Below the pieces are notes generated by a model. That model ran no database searches and was not told where the DNA came from. It saw only the letters and a program-made list of their open reading frames with translations. The translations under genes were made by a program, and so were the position numbers. Below, piece by piece: positions 32,482 through 42,177 of a stretch of 64,000 bases of DNA. This DNA is from Bacteroidales bacterium (GTDB taxonomy: Bacteria > Bacteroidota > Bacteroidia > Bacteroidales > WCHB1-69). The stretch covers positions 62,001-126,000 of the forward strand of contig JAIKWD010000012.1 in NCBI GenBank assembly GCA_024685175.1, read 5' to 3'. The number at the start of each line of letters is the position of its first letter. Position 1 is the stretch's first letter.

Positions 32482-33972
32482 TTATTCCTTCAAAGCATCT
32501 TTTTCACACCATTCTTCCCCGAATCTCATACGGATATTGGCAAGCATGATGACAGCAAAAGCACCCCAGAAAGGCAACGAAAGCTTGTCAGTGTCAAGGA
32601 AATTGTTGAGAAAACCATGGACAAAGTATGTAATGAGACCTAAAGTCATCCCAAGGACCAGCAAGCGGTCGTATTTGTTTTTAGTATGGTTGTAGGTACG
32701 AATGCCTATCAGCAAGCTGACAAAAGCAAGTGTCAAGACGGTCAACAGACCCGGCACACCTGTCTCGGCGCAAGGACCAATATATTCACTATGGGCATTG
32801 CCGCCATCACCAAAGTCAGTAGTAATAATTGTCTTAAACTGACTTTTCTGGAAAGGAGCATACTCAAACTGATACGTTCCAGGCCCCCATCCCATCAACG
32901 GACGTTCCTTGATCATGCCAAAGGCGGCATTCCATCGGTTCAGACGTTCCACATTGGAGGCATCGGTGCTGATGTTGGTGATGGATTGCAACTGCTCAGT
33001 CAAGTCTCCCGATGCATCTTGGCTATTTCGGCTCATTCGATACAAAATCTCATCCGCCGAAAAATAAAAGACGGTACCTATAATGGCTATTCCTGTCACC
33101 AACCACGAAAGCTTGATTCGAAGTTTCAACACTATCAAAACACCTATGGCGATAACCAAGCTGATCCAAGCAGCCCGACTATAGGAAAGATAAAATCCCA
33201 TAATCAAGATTCCTGTGATAATGGCATAAAACACTTTCATCCCCTTACTGTTTTCAGGCAAAAAGAAGAAAGAAGCGGTGATGGGCAAGAAAAACGCCAA
33301 CGCCGCACCGTATGCCGTATGGTCGTTGTAAAACGGACTCATAGCCCAGTGGGCCACATCAGAATCAAATCCGGTCAGTGCATGCTTGTATGTGGTGATG
33401 AGCACCACCACCGCCAAGCTGAAGGCATAACAGTTGAAATAACGTACCGCAAACTTCATGTCATCCTTCACAAACTGGATGAACATCCAATAACAAGCGG
33501 TAGTAAACCAAATCTTGGAAAGCCAGAACTTAATGGAGACAACCGGCAGTTCGCTGGTTATACACGTGATCAACATCCAGCCCAAGTATATAAAAATGGC
33601 AATGGAGATAGGATGCTTGACCAATTTAGGTTCCACTCGCAAGTCGTAGATAATGCGGGCAAGAAACAACAAGGTAAGGGAAATCATAATGACCTCGGAA
33701 GGGAGTGACAACCCTAAATTGACATTCTTGACAGTCAAGATGACAGAAAACGGCGTGCTCAACGCCATCAAGTACATGGCCAAGTCGACTCGAAAGATCA
33801 AGAAATAGGCCAAAATAACGCCAGCCGTCAACAAAGGCACCAAAGGCAATTCTTTAGCGACGGCGACGGCATTGAATAGGAGGATCAGCAAGCAGATGCC
33901 CAAGAGCACCCATTGCTTGCGTGACAACTTATTCAGCAGATCCTGTATCTTTTTGGAAAGATCTGTCTTCAA
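32482..33972 (-). CDS. O-antigen ligase family (Wzy_C-like) membrane protein
   Basis: Multi-TM, RWNAAFGMIKERPLMGWGPGTYQFEY, DGGNAHSEYIGPCAETG. Confidence 0.88.
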   Translation of the reverse strand: MKTDLSKKIQDLLNKLSRKQWVLLGICLLILLFNAVAVAKELPLVPLLTAGVILAYFLIFRVDLAMYLMALSTPFSVILTVKNVNLGLSLPSEVIMISLTLLFLARIIYDLRVEPKLVKHPISIAIFIYLGWMLITCITSELPVVSIKFWLSKIWFTTACYWMFIQFVKDDMKFAVRYFNCYAFSLAVVVLITTYKHALTGFDSDVAHWAMSPFYNDHTAYGAALAFFLPITASFFFLPENSKGMKVFYAIITGILIMGFYLSYSRAAWISLVIAIGVLIVLKLRIKLSWLVTGIAIIGTVFYFSADEILYRMSRNSQDASGDLTEQLQSITNISTDASNVERLNRWNAAFGMIKERPLMGWGPGTYQFEYAPFQKSQFKTIITTDFGDGGNAHSEYIGPCAETGVPGLLTVLTLAFVSLLIGIRTYNHTKNKYDRLLVLGMTLGLITYFVHGFLNNFLDTDKLSLPFWGAFAVIMLANIRMRFGEEWCEKDALKE

Positions 33973-34957
33973 TTTTGTCGATCATTAAAAGGACAAAGAC
34001 CGAAAGGATAAGTACCGACAATGTTGATACTATAACGATGAGCGAACGTTTGGGATAAAACTTCTTGTCAGCCACTATGGGGCGTTCCACCACAAACTTA
34101 ACAGGCATAGAGCCCTCCATGTCGAGACGCGCATCCAAAAGCTTTTGTTTACAAAGGGATTGGTACTTGAGGAAGTCTTTCTGCATGTTTTGGAGAGCAT
34201 CGAGACGCGGACCCCAAACAGCCAATTTTTCTTGTTCTTTAGCCAAGCGACTAACGGCAGCAGCATTGCCTTGGGACACAGCTATAGCATATTGTTGCAT
34301 CACTCTCTCCGACTGGACCTCCAAGTTGAATACACCATTTTGCATGCAGATCTTAATGGAGTCATCCACCCTAGCCACTTCTTTATCTATGGAATCCAGT
34401 TGTTGGCATAAGGCGACATAAGCGGCCTTGGCACGAGCATGCTCCGTACGATTCTTGATGGTATCGACCAATTTGAGGATCTCTTCTGTCATCTGACAAG
34501 CCATCTTCGGGTCTGTATCCTTAACGGTAATTGAAATAGCACCATAATTGGTTCGCTTGATTTCAATGGCGTTATTCAAGTTCTTCATGATCTTGGTACG
34601 CCAACCGCGCAAATTGGTGTCAATATCCAAATGTTTCGTCAAGTTAAACTTCTGGATAAGGGAATCCTTGATTTCACGGGCTTCAAGCAGCTGCATCATC
34701 TGCTCCGTTTCCTCTTCTGAGGCATAGGCTTTGATGTCAAGACGCTCGTTATAATTCTCCTCATTGAGTAAAATCTTGGCAAAAGAATTGGTTCGCGGGG
34801 CATAGATTACAGCCGTAGACTTGTATTTGGATTTGATGAGGAGTGAACACACAAGGGAAACCACCATCGCGGCGATGCATATAATAAGCAACACCTTGCG
34901 CTTCTTCCAAATGAAGCTCATCAAGCTAAAAGAATTGTATTTATCATTATTTTCCAT
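33929..34957 (-). CDS. Chain-length determinant (Wzz-like) protein
   Basis: Two terminal TM segments flanking a coiled coil; [15 protein letters not shown]-terminal [16 protein letters not shown]; overlaps aspS stop and the ligase start. Confidence 0.8.
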   Translation of the reverse strand: MENNDKYNSFSLMSFIWKKRKVLLIICIAAMVVSLVCSLLIKSKYKSTAVIYAPRTNSFAKILLNEENYNERLDIKAYASEEETEQMMQLLEAREIKDSLIQKFNLTKHLDIDTNLRGWRTKIMKNLNNAIEIKRTNYGAISITVKDTDPKMACQMTEEILKLVDTIKNRTEHARAKAAYVALCQQLDSIDKEVARVDDSIKICMQNGVFNLEVQSERVMQQYAIAVSQGNAAAVSRLAKEQEKLAVWGPRLDALQNMQKDFLKYQSLCKQKLLDARLDMEGSMPVKFVVERPIVADKKFYPKRSLIVIVSTLSVLILSVFVLLMIDKIEDRSFQKDTGSAE

Positions 34958-36707
34958 GAATGGGGGCTTTAAGGTCTATGTTCAGTTCGTCCAACTGGGC
35001 TTGCTCAATAGGTGTAGGAGCGGGCAACATGGTATCGCGACCGGCATTGTTCTTGGGGAATGCAATAAAGTCACGAATACTGTCGCAGTCAGACAATACG
35101 GCACAGAAGCGATCGAATCCGAAGGCGATGCCACCATGAGGCGGAGCACCATACTTGAAGGCATCAATCAAGAATCCAAATTGGCTCTGGGCTTTCTCTT
35201 CCGTGAAATTCAAAGCTTTGAACATGCGCTTTTGCAGTTCAGGATTATGGATACGGATGGAGCCACCTCCGATTTCTGAACCATTGATAACCAAATCGTA
35301 AGCATTGGCATTAACAGCGCCGGGATTGCTTTCTAACATGCTTTCGTGCTCGGGTTTTGGCGCGGTGAAAGGATGATGCATCGCATAATAGCGTTGGGTC
35401 TCTTCATCCCACTCCAACAACGGGAAATCGACCACCCACAGAACCTTGTACTCACCAGCCTTGCGCAATCCAAGACGATTACCCATTTCAAGACGAAGAG
35501 AAGAGAGCTGTGTACGCGTTTTCATAGCTTTGCCCGACATAATGAGGATAAGATCGCCTGGCTTTGCTTCACAACGCTCCGCCACTGCCTTCAAATCGTC
35601 CTGACTATAGAATTTGTCAACGGATGACTTGAATGAGCCGTCTTGATTGCAAAGGATATAGACCAAACCACCAGCGCCGACCTGCGGACTCTTTACAAAC
35701 TCAACCAGACCGTCAAGCTGTTTGCGGGAATAATTGCCACAACCGTCAACTTTGATACCCACCACGAGTTCGGCTTCGTTGAACACCTTGAATTCTCGGG
35801 TCTGTAACAGGTCATTGAGCTCTACAAAACGCATGCCGAAACGAGCATCCGGCTTGTCAGAGCCATAATATTTCATGGCATCAGCCCATGTCATACGTTC
35901 AATAGGACCAATCTCCATGTTCTTGAAGGTCTTGAAAATATGTTGGACCAATCCTTCGAAAAGATTGAGAATATCTTCTTGTTCGATGAAGGACATCTCG
36001 CAGTCTATCTGAGTGAATTCAGGCTGACGGTCGGCGCGAAGGTCTTCATCCCTGAAACAACGTACGATCTGGAAGTAGCGGTCCATGCCAGCAATCATCA
36101 GCAACTGCTTGAGTGTTTGTGGAGATTGCGGAAGGGCGTAGAACTCGCCTGGATTCATACGGGATGGCACAAGGAAGTCGCGAGCACCTTCAGGAGTGCT
36201 ATTGACAAGGAATGGGGTTTCAATCTCAAGGAATCCATGCTCGCTCAGATACTTGCGTATTTCCAGTCCTAGACGATGACGGAAAATAAGATTTTGCTTT
36301 ACCGGATTACGGCGGATGTCAAGATAACGATACTTCATTCTAAGCTCGTCGCCACCATCAGATTCATCCTCAATGGTAAAAGGAGGCACGGCTGATTCAT
36401 TGAGAACCTCAATGTGTTCAACATCAATCTCTATGTCGCCAGTAGGGATATTCTTGTTCTTGCTATATCTTTCTATCACAGTGCCAGTAACCCGTATTAC
36501 CCATTCGCGGCCCATTTTCTCTACTTGTTCGCAGAGTTCGGGGCGTTGTTCGTGGTTGAAGGCCAACTGCGTGATGCCGTAACGGTCACGTAAATCAATA
36601 AAAATCATACCGCCCAGATGGCGTATTTTTTGAATCCACCCACTCAGGGTGACTTTTTGTGAGACATTGGCGATGGTCAACTCGCCGCAAGTATGTGTTC
36701 TTAACAT
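34947..36707 (-). CDS. aspS: Aspartyl-tRNA synthetase
   Basis: [11 protein letters not shown]...[47 protein letters not shown]. Confidence 0.96.
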   Translation of the reverse strand: MLRTHTCGELTIANVSQKVTLSGWIQKIRHLGGMIFIDLRDRYGITQLAFNHEQRPELCEQVEKMGREWVIRVTGTVIERYSKNKNIPTGDIEIDVEHIEVLNESAVPPFTIEDESDGGDELRMKYRYLDIRRNPVKQNLIFRHRLGLEIRKYLSEHGFLEIETPFLVNSTPEGARDFLVPSRMNPGEFYALPQSPQTLKQLLMIAGMDRYFQIVRCFRDEDLRADRQPEFTQIDCEMSFIEQEDILNLFEGLVQHIFKTFKNMEIGPIERMTWADAMKYYGSDKPDARFGMRFVELNDLLQTREFKVFNEAELVVGIKVDGCGNYSRKQLDGLVEFVKSPQVGAGGLVYILCNQDGSFKSSVDKFYSQDDLKAVAERCEAKPGDLILIMSGKAMKTRTQLSSLRLEMGNRLGLRKAGEYKVLWVVDFPLLEWDEETQRYYAMHHPFTAPKPEHESMLESNPGAVNANAYDLVINGSEIGGGSIRIHNPELQKRMFKALNFTEEKAQSQFGFLIDAFKYGAPPHGGIAFGFDRFCAVLSDCDSIRDFIAFPKNNAGRDTMLPAPTPIEQAQLDELNIDLKAPIHGK

Positions 36708-36732
36708 TTTTTTGGGGTGTTTTATAGAGGCG

Positions 36733-36742
36733 GCAAAGATAC
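36733..36742 (-). promoter_or_regulatory. -7 element for aspS
   Basis: GTATCTTTGC on minus strand. Confidence 0.6.
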
Positions 36743-36764
36743 GAAAAAATACAATCTATTTTTT

Positions 36765-36774
36765 GTATCTTTGC
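36765..36774 (+). promoter_or_regulatory. -7 element for the C69 peptidase gene
   Basis: GTATCTTTGC, perfect inverted copy of the aspS element 22 nt away. Confidence 0.6.
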
Positions 36775-36818
36775 GCTTCGTTATTCTGCAAAACAATCAT
36801 TTAACATAAAGAATCATT

Positions 36819-38561
36819 ATGAAAAAGACACTTCTTCTCACGTTGCTTGTTGGATTGTTTTCCATCGGCACGACTATGGCGTGTACCAACTACATCGTCA
36901 CCAAGGGGGCCAGCAAGGATGGCTCCTGTTTCCTGACTTATGCCGCCGACTCGCACCAGTTGTACGGCGAACTTTACTATCGTCCGGCCAAAGACTATCC
37001 CGCCGGCACGATGATGGATGTCATCGAGTGGGACACCGGCAAACTGCTCGGACAAATCCCGCAAGTGGCCCATACCTACTCCGTGGTCGGCAATATGAAC
37101 GAATGGCAATTGGCCATTGGCGAGACCACCTACGGGGGAATCGAGGAATTGGAACAGGGACAAGGTATGATTGACTACGGTTCCTTGATATATATTGCCT
37201 TGCAACGTGCCAAGAACGCCCGCGAGGCCATCAAGGTCATCGCCGAGTTGATGGACGCCTACGGCTACGCCTCCGAAGGCGAGTCCTTCTCCATCGTTGA
37301 CCCCAACGAGGCCTGGATTATGGAACTCATCGGCAAGGGAGAGAAGATGCTCGACGCTAAGGGCCGTGTGGTCAAGGGCTGGAGCAACGGCGCCGTATGG
37401 GTGGCCCGCCGCATCCCCGACGGATACGTGAGCGGACACGCCAACCAGTCGCGTATCACCACCTTCCCGCTGCGCGACGGCAAGACCTCCATCACGAGCA
37501 AGGAACTCGACAAGATCTTCCTCCCCTCCGTGGAGACTGTCTACTCCTACGATGTCATCTCCTTCGCCAAGTTGAAAGGTCTCTATCCGAAGGACGCCCC
37601 TGACGCCCAGTTCAGCTTCTGCGACGCCTACAACCCCATCAACTTCGGTGCCGCCCGTGGCTGCGAGGCCCGCGTGTGGGCTTTCTTCAACCGCTGCAAC
37701 CACGGCGAGATGGCCCAATACGAAGACTACGCCCGCGGCGATAATCTCTCCCACCGTTTCCCGCTCTGGATCAAGCCGGACAACAAAAACAAGATCGACG
37801 CCCGCTTTATGATGGACGCTATGCGCGACCACTACGAGGGCACCTCTATGGATATGACCAAGGATCTCGGCGCAGGCCCTTACAAATGCCCCTACCGCTG
37901 GCGTCCGATGAACTGGACCTACAATGGCAAGGAATACCTCCACGAGCGCGCCACGGCCACCCAACAGACCGGTTTCTCCTTCGTGGCCCAGTGCCGCAAC
38001 TGGCTGCCCAACATCATTGGTGGCGTGTTCTGGTTCAGCGTCGACGATGCCGGAAGTACCTGCTACGTGCCGATGTATTGCGGTATGACCCAAATCCCGC
38101 ACGAGTACGCCCAAGGCAACGGCTCAATGGTAGAATACTCCTCCACCTCCGCCTTCTGGACCTTCACCAAGGTCAGCAACTTCGTCTATTCCCGTTACTG
38201 CGATATGATCAAGCATGTGAGGGAGAAACAAGACCTCTACGAGCTTCGTTTCATCAAGGATGTGGACCAAATGGCAGAAAGTCTGGCCGACACCTACAAG
38301 AGCGACCCCAAGGCGGCTCGTCAGAAAATCAACGACTACTCCAACAAGGCCGCCAAGGAGGTGTGCCAAACCTGGAACGACCTCTTCTACTATCTCCTCG
38401 TGAAATATAACGACGGCAACGTCAAGAAGGAGGAGAACGGTAAGTTCAAGGTCTCCGACACCCGAATTCCGCAGTGCGCCTTCCCCGACCAACCCGAGTA
38501 CCCGCAATACTGGTACAAGATGATTGTCGATGACTGCGGTTCCAATATTAAAGCAAAGTAA
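36819..38561 (+). CDS. C69 family dipeptidase (Ntn-hydrolase fold)
   Basis: Signal peptide followed by CTNYIVTKGASKDGSCFLTYAADSHQLYGEL. Confidence 0.9.
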   Translation: MKKTLLLTLLVGLFSIGTTMACTNYIVTKGASKDGSCFLTYAADSHQLYGELYYRPAKDYPAGTMMDVIEWDTGKLLGQIPQVAHTYSVVGNMNEWQLAIGETTYGGIEELEQGQGMIDYGSLIYIALQRAKNAREAIKVIAELMDAYGYASEGESFSIVDPNEAWIMELIGKGEKMLDAKGRVVKGWSNGAVWVARRIPDGYVSGHANQSRITTFPLRDGKTSITSKELDKIFLPSVETVYSYDVISFAKLKGLYPKDAPDAQFSFCDAYNPINFGAARGCEARVWAFFNRCNHGEMAQYEDYARGDNLSHRFPLWIKPDNKNKIDARFMMDAMRDHYEGTSMDMTKDLGAGPYKCPYRWRPMNWTYNGKEYLHERATATQQTGFSFVAQCRNWLPNIIGGVFWFSVDDAGSTCYVPMYCGMTQIPHEYAQGNGSMVEYSSTSAFWTFTKVSNFVYSRYCDMIKHVREKQDLYELRFIKDVDQMAESLADTYKSDPKAARQKINDYSNKAAKEVCQTWNDLFYYLLVKYNDGNVKKEENGKFKVSDTRIPQCAFPDQPEYPQYWYKMIVDDCGSNIKAK

Positions 38562-38589
38562 GGGGTAGGATTTAGGGGATAGAATATAG
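38559..38589. repeat. 7-nt-phased TAG array beginning at the stop codon
   Basis: TAAGGGG TAGGATT TAGGGGA TAGAATA TAG, TAA/TAG at 38559, 38566, 38573, 38580, 38587. Confidence 0.6.
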
Positions 38590-38599
38590 TTCTCCTAGG

Positions 38600-38644
38600 A
38601 CAAACAAAAAAAGCAGCCCTTAACGAGCTGCTTTTTTTGTTTGT
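38600..38644. terminator. Bidirectional terminator between convergent genes
   Basis: Perfect 18-bp inverted repeat ACAAACAAAAAAAGCAGC / GCTGCTTTTTTTGTTTGT. Confidence 0.85.
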
Positions 38645-38658
38645 TGTCCAAGTAGGGA

Positions 38659-39036
38659 CTATCCAAGCATAGCGATGTATGCGGCGGCGTCCATCAGTTC
38701 GCTCACCTGAGCGGGGTCGGTCATCTTGATCTTGACAATCCAGCCTTCGCCGTAGGGGTCGCTGTTGACCAATGCGGGGTTGCCTTCGAGGGCCTCGTTG
38801 AACTCGATGACTTCGCCACCCACGGGCAGCATCAGGTCGGCCACGGTCTTCACGGCCTCGATGGAACCGAAAACTTCATCCTTGTCGAGGGTCTCGCCCA
38901 CGGAAGGGATATCAAGGAAAACGATGTCGCCCAACTCGTTGGCAGCGTGAGCGGTAATGCCGACGAAAGCTTCTTCGCCGTCTACTTTCAACCATTCGTG
39001 GTCTGCGGAATACTTCAGATTCTCAGGAATATTCAT
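38659..39036 (-). CDS. gcvH: Glycine cleavage system H protein
   Basis: [44 protein letters not shown]...[12 protein letters not shown]. Confidence 0.95.
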   Translation of the reverse strand: MNIPENLKYSADHEWLKVDGEEAFVGITAHAANELGDIVFLDIPSVGETLDKDEVFGSIEAVKTVADLMLPVGGEVIEFNEALEGNPALVNSDPYGEGWIVKIKMTDPAQVSELMDAAAYIAMLG

Positions 39037-39078
39037 AACTCTAAATTTTTGTTGATTTATAAAAAATGATTGTTTCTA

Positions 39079-39636
39079 TTAAACGGTCATAATCTCTTTC
39101 TCCTTGGCGTCCATCATCTTGTCCACCTTGGCGATGGCCTCGTCGGTGGCCTTTTGGATGTCAGCCTCGAGTTTCTTGATTTCGTCCTCCGGTGCACCGC
39201 CGTCCTTGAGTTTCTTGGCCTCGTCGTTGGCGTTGCGGCGGATGTTGCGGATGGAGACCTTGGTCTGTTCAGCCTCTTGCTTGGCCTTCTTCACCAGCTC
39301 CTTGCGGCGCTCCTCGGTCGGGGTGGGCACCACGAGACGGATGAACTCGCCGTTGTTTTGCGGGGTGAGTCCAATGTTGGCGGCCAGGATGGCCTTCTCG
39401 ATGACGGGCAACATGTTGCGTTCCCACGGTTGGATGACAATCTGGTGAGCGTCCGGCGTGTTGATGTTGGCCACTTGGTCAACCGGCGTAGGATTGCCGT
39501 AATAGTCGACCTTGAGACCCTCCAACATTTGCGGGGAGGCCTTGCCGGCGCGGATTTTCTGCAGGTCTTTGTCAAAGAAGGCGACCGTGGAGTTCATACT
39601 TTCCTTAGCGTTCTTGAGACAGGTTTGTGTATCCAT
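39079..39636 (-). CDS. frr: Ribosome recycling factor
   Basis: KIRAGKASPQMLEGLKVDYYGNPTPVDQVANI; IGLTPQNNGEFIRLVVPTPTEERRKEL. Confidence 0.96.
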   Translation of the reverse strand: MDTQTCLKNAKESMNSTVAFFDKDLQKIRAGKASPQMLEGLKVDYYGNPTPVDQVANINTPDAHQIVIQPWERNMLPVIEKAILAANIGLTPQNNGEFIRLVVPTPTEERRKELVKKAKQEAEQTKVSIRNIRRNANDEAKKLKDGGAPEDEIKKLEADIQKATDEAIAKVDKMMDAKEKEIMTV

Positions 39637-39663
39637 TTTAGTGAATTTTCGTGTTAAAAATGA

Positions 39664-40071
39664 TTATTCTTGGGGTTGATCAGGATTCTTGGCCCTAGCT
39701 TGGTCCATCTTGACCTTGATTTTCTCTATTTCCTGAAGTTGTTTCTCGCGCTGTTTCTTCAATTTTGCCAATTCCTTCTCCACAAACGTCTTGTTCCATT
39801 TGTAGGCGATGAAATAATGGAGCAACACGACCAACAACCATACGAGAGTGATGCAAATGAAAGCCTTCTTAATGGCCATGTTGATGTATGCATCCGTGAC
39901 GATGGTGTCGAACAGGGTAAACCACAAGGCCCAGATAATGAGGTTGATGACCAGGAAAATAGTCAAATGAACCTTGAAATGAACGCGTCGTTTGGAGACG
40001 TTCTGCATCTTGGCTTCTTCTTCCACAGGGAGATCAGAAGTGACAACGGATTTATTTTCAGTTTCTTCCAT
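39664..40071 (-). CDS. 2TM domain-containing protein
   Basis: 135 aa, two TM helices, RVHFKVHLTIFLVINLIIWALW. Confidence 0.75.
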   Translation of the reverse strand: MEETENKSVVTSDLPVEEEAKMQNVSKRRVHFKVHLTIFLVINLIIWALWFTLFDTIVTDAYINMAIKKAFICITLVWLLVVLLHYFIAYKWNKTFVEKELAKLKKQREKQLQEIEKIKVKMDQARAKNPDQPQE

Positions 40072-40077
40072 ATTGTT

Positions 40078-40782
40078 TTATTGTAAAAGTGTTCCTATCG
40101 TTTCGCCGTTGAGCACCTTGAGCAGGTTGCCGGATACATTGGCGTCGTAGACGTAGATGGGCATATGGTTTTCCTTGCAGAGGGTGAAGGCGGTCATATC
40201 CATAATCTTGAGGTTCTTTTCGTAGGCCTCGTCAAACGTGAGGTTTGTGTATTTGGTGGCAGTAGGATCTTTTTCGGGGTCGGCGGTATAGACGCCATCG
40301 ACGCGAGTGCCCTTGAGCAGGAGGTCGGCCTTGATTTCGACGGCGCGGAGGGCGGCACCTGAGTCGGTGGTGAAGAAAGGGTTGCCTGTGCCGCCGCCGA
40401 AGATGACAACATGCCCGCTCTCGAGTTCTTGCACGGCCTTGCGCCAGGAGGTCTTCTCGCCCACGCTCTCAATGGTGAAGGCGGTGAGCACCTTGGCCTT
40501 GACGTCCATCTCTTCGAGAGTCGCCTGCAACGCCATCGCGTTGATGACGGTGGCCAACATACCCATCTGGTCGCCTTGCCGACGGTCGAAGCCCTTGGAG
40601 GCGCCCTGCACACCGCGGAAGATGTTGCCGCCACCGATGACGACACCCACCTGCACGCCGGCAACCGTCGCAGAACGGATTTCGGACGCGAAGTGATGCA
40701 CGTTGGCATAATTGATGCCGTAATTATCATCGCCCATCAAGGACTCGCCACTAAGCTTTAACAATATACGGTTATACTTCAT
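40078..40782 (-). CDS. pyrH: UMP kinase
   Basis: YNRILLKLSGESLMGD; GGGTGNPFFTTDSGAALRAVEI. Confidence 0.96.
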   Translation of the reverse strand: MKYNRILLKLSGESLMGDDNYGINYANVHHFASEIRSATVAGVQVGVVIGGGNIFRGVQGASKGFDRRQGDQMGMLATVINAMALQATLEEMDVKAKVLTAFTIESVGEKTSWRKAVQELESGHVVIFGGGTGNPFFTTDSGAALRAVEIKADLLLKGTRVDGVYTADPEKDPTATKYTNLTFDEAYEKNLKIMDMTAFTLCKENHMPIYVYDANVSGNLLKVLNGETIGTLLQ

Positions 40783-40798
40783 AACTTTTAAATTGAGC

Positions 40799-40808
40799 GC
40801 AAAAATAC
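40799..40808 (-). promoter_or_regulatory. -7 element for pyrH
   Basis: GTATTTTTGC on minus strand abutting the rplI terminator. Confidence 0.55.
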
Positions 40809-40810
40809 AA

Positions 40811-40840
40811 AAAAAAGCCCTCCAATAGGAAGGCTTTTAA
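40811..40840 (-). terminator. Terminator of the rpsF-rpsR-rplI operon
   Basis: AAAAGCCnTCC aata GGAnGGCTTTT with T-tract on minus strand. Confidence 0.75.
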
Positions 40841-40864
40841 CAATTATGAAAAAAATAATACTAA

Positions 40865-41323
40865 CTACTCTTCTTCGGCCACCACGTTGAGATTGAGCGT
40901 TACTTTGTTGAAGTCCTTGTGCAAGTTCACGATGGCCTTGTATTTGCCAAGTTCCTTGATATGGTCTTCTTGCATAACGATCTTACGGCGGTCGATGTCG
41001 ATGTCGTGTTGCTCTTTGAGGGCGTTAGCCACTGCAATAGCGGTAACAGAACCGAAGATAGTGCCCTTTTCGGAAGCCTTGGTGGGAATGGTTACCTCAA
41101 GACCTTCAATCTTACCGGCGAGAAATTCAGCTTCTTTTCTGATCTTTTCAGCCTTGAAAGCACGTTGTTTTTGTGTTTCAGCGAGCATTTTCTTCTTGGC
41201 GGGGGTTGCAAGCTCTGCCAAACCCTGCGGAATGAGATAATTGCGAGCGTAACCGTCCTTAACCTTTACGAGGTCATCGGCATAGCCCAAATTGTTAACG
41301 TCTTGTTTTAATATAATTTCCAT
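40865..41323 (-). CDS. rplI: 50S ribosomal protein L9
   Basis: MEIILKQDVNNLGYADDLVKVKDGYARNYLIPQGLA. Confidence 0.97.
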   Translation of the reverse strand: MEIILKQDVNNLGYADDLVKVKDGYARNYLIPQGLAELATPAKKKMLAETQKQRAFKAEKIRKEAEFLAGKIEGLEVTIPTKASEKGTIFGSVTAIAVANALKEQHDIDIDRRKIVMQEDHIKELGKYKAIVNLHKDFNKVTLNLNVVAEEE

Positions 41324-41337
41324 GTCAATTCCTCCTA

Positions 41338-41610
41338 TTAGTTAGATTTTAAATTATCGGTTACGAACGGAAGAAGGGCCAAATGACGAGCTCTCTTAAC
41401 AGCCTGGGCCACCTTCTTTTGATACTTCAGGGAAGTTCCGGTGAGACGACGAGGCAGAATCTTGCCCTGCTCGTTCACGAATTTCTTGAGGAACTCGCCA
41501 TCTTTGTAATCGATGTATTTGATGCCGCTCTTCTTGAAACGACAATACTTTTTCTTCTTGATGTCAACTGCCACAGGGGCAATGTATTTGATGTCTGATT
41601 GTTGTGCCAT
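41338..41610 (-). CDS. rpsR: 30S ribosomal protein S18
   Basis: [16 protein letters not shown]...[34 protein letters not shown]. Confidence 0.97.
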   Translation of the reverse strand: MAQQSDIKYIAPVAVDIKKKKYCRFKKSGIKYIDYKDGEFLKKFVNEQGKILPRRLTGTSLKYQKKVAQAVKRARHLALLPFVTDNLKSN

Positions 41611-41612
41611 AA

Positions 41613-42059
41613 CTATTCTGCTTGTTCTGTTTGATTAGACTCGTTATTAACTTCCTGGGGTTGTTCGGCGACGGGAGCCTCTTCCACCTTCACCTCTTCC
41701 TTCACTTCGGGTTGGGCGTTGGCTTTGCTCTTGAGGTTGTTGCGTCTCTTCTCGGCGTAAGCGATGGCGTATTTGTCCATACTCACAGTGAGGAAGCGCA
41801 TAATGCGCTCGTCACGACGGTATTGGAGTTCCAATGCCTCGACGACAGAACCTTCTGCCTTGAATTCAAATAAATGATAGAAGCCGGATGACTTCTTTTG
41901 GATGGGGTATTCCAACTTGCGGAGGCCCCAGTTTTCTTGATGAACGATCTCAGCGCCTTTGTCGGTGAGAATCTTCTCAAATTTCTGTACCGTTTCCTTC
42001 ATCTGATCTTCAGACAAAACGGGCGTCATAATGAAAACGGTTTCGTACTGATTTGCCAT
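41613..42059 (-). CDS. rpsF: 30S ribosomal protein S6
   Basis: [20 protein letters not shown]...[19 protein letters not shown]. Confidence 0.96.
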   Translation of the reverse strand: MANQYETVFIMTPVLSEDQMKETVQKFEKILTDKGAEIVHQENWGLRKLEYPIQKKSSGFYHLFEFKAEGSVVEALELQYRRDERIMRFLTVSMDKYAIAYAEKRRNNLKSKANAQPEVKEEVKVEEAPVAEQPQEVNNESNQTEQAE

Positions 42060-42177
42060 AATTTTTTAATTGTTTGTTTGTTAAGTGTGTTTTTTAAAAT
42101 GGGCGGCAAAAGTACACTTTTTTTCTTTTACTCAACTTTTTAGAGAAAAGTTTTTTTAGCGATATGAATTCTGAATT

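Noticed and set aside
36801-38114. 437-aa minus-strand ORF opposite the C69 peptidase
   Set aside because: Antisense shadow of a gene with strongly C/G-ending codons; low-complexity His/Val/Gly composition, no recognisable domain, while the + strand product is clearly C69.
42060-42177. S6:S18 ribosomal-protein leader motif upstream of rpsF
   Set aside because: Predicted leader after the TACTTTTG element is only about 45 nt with no convincing stem and bulge.
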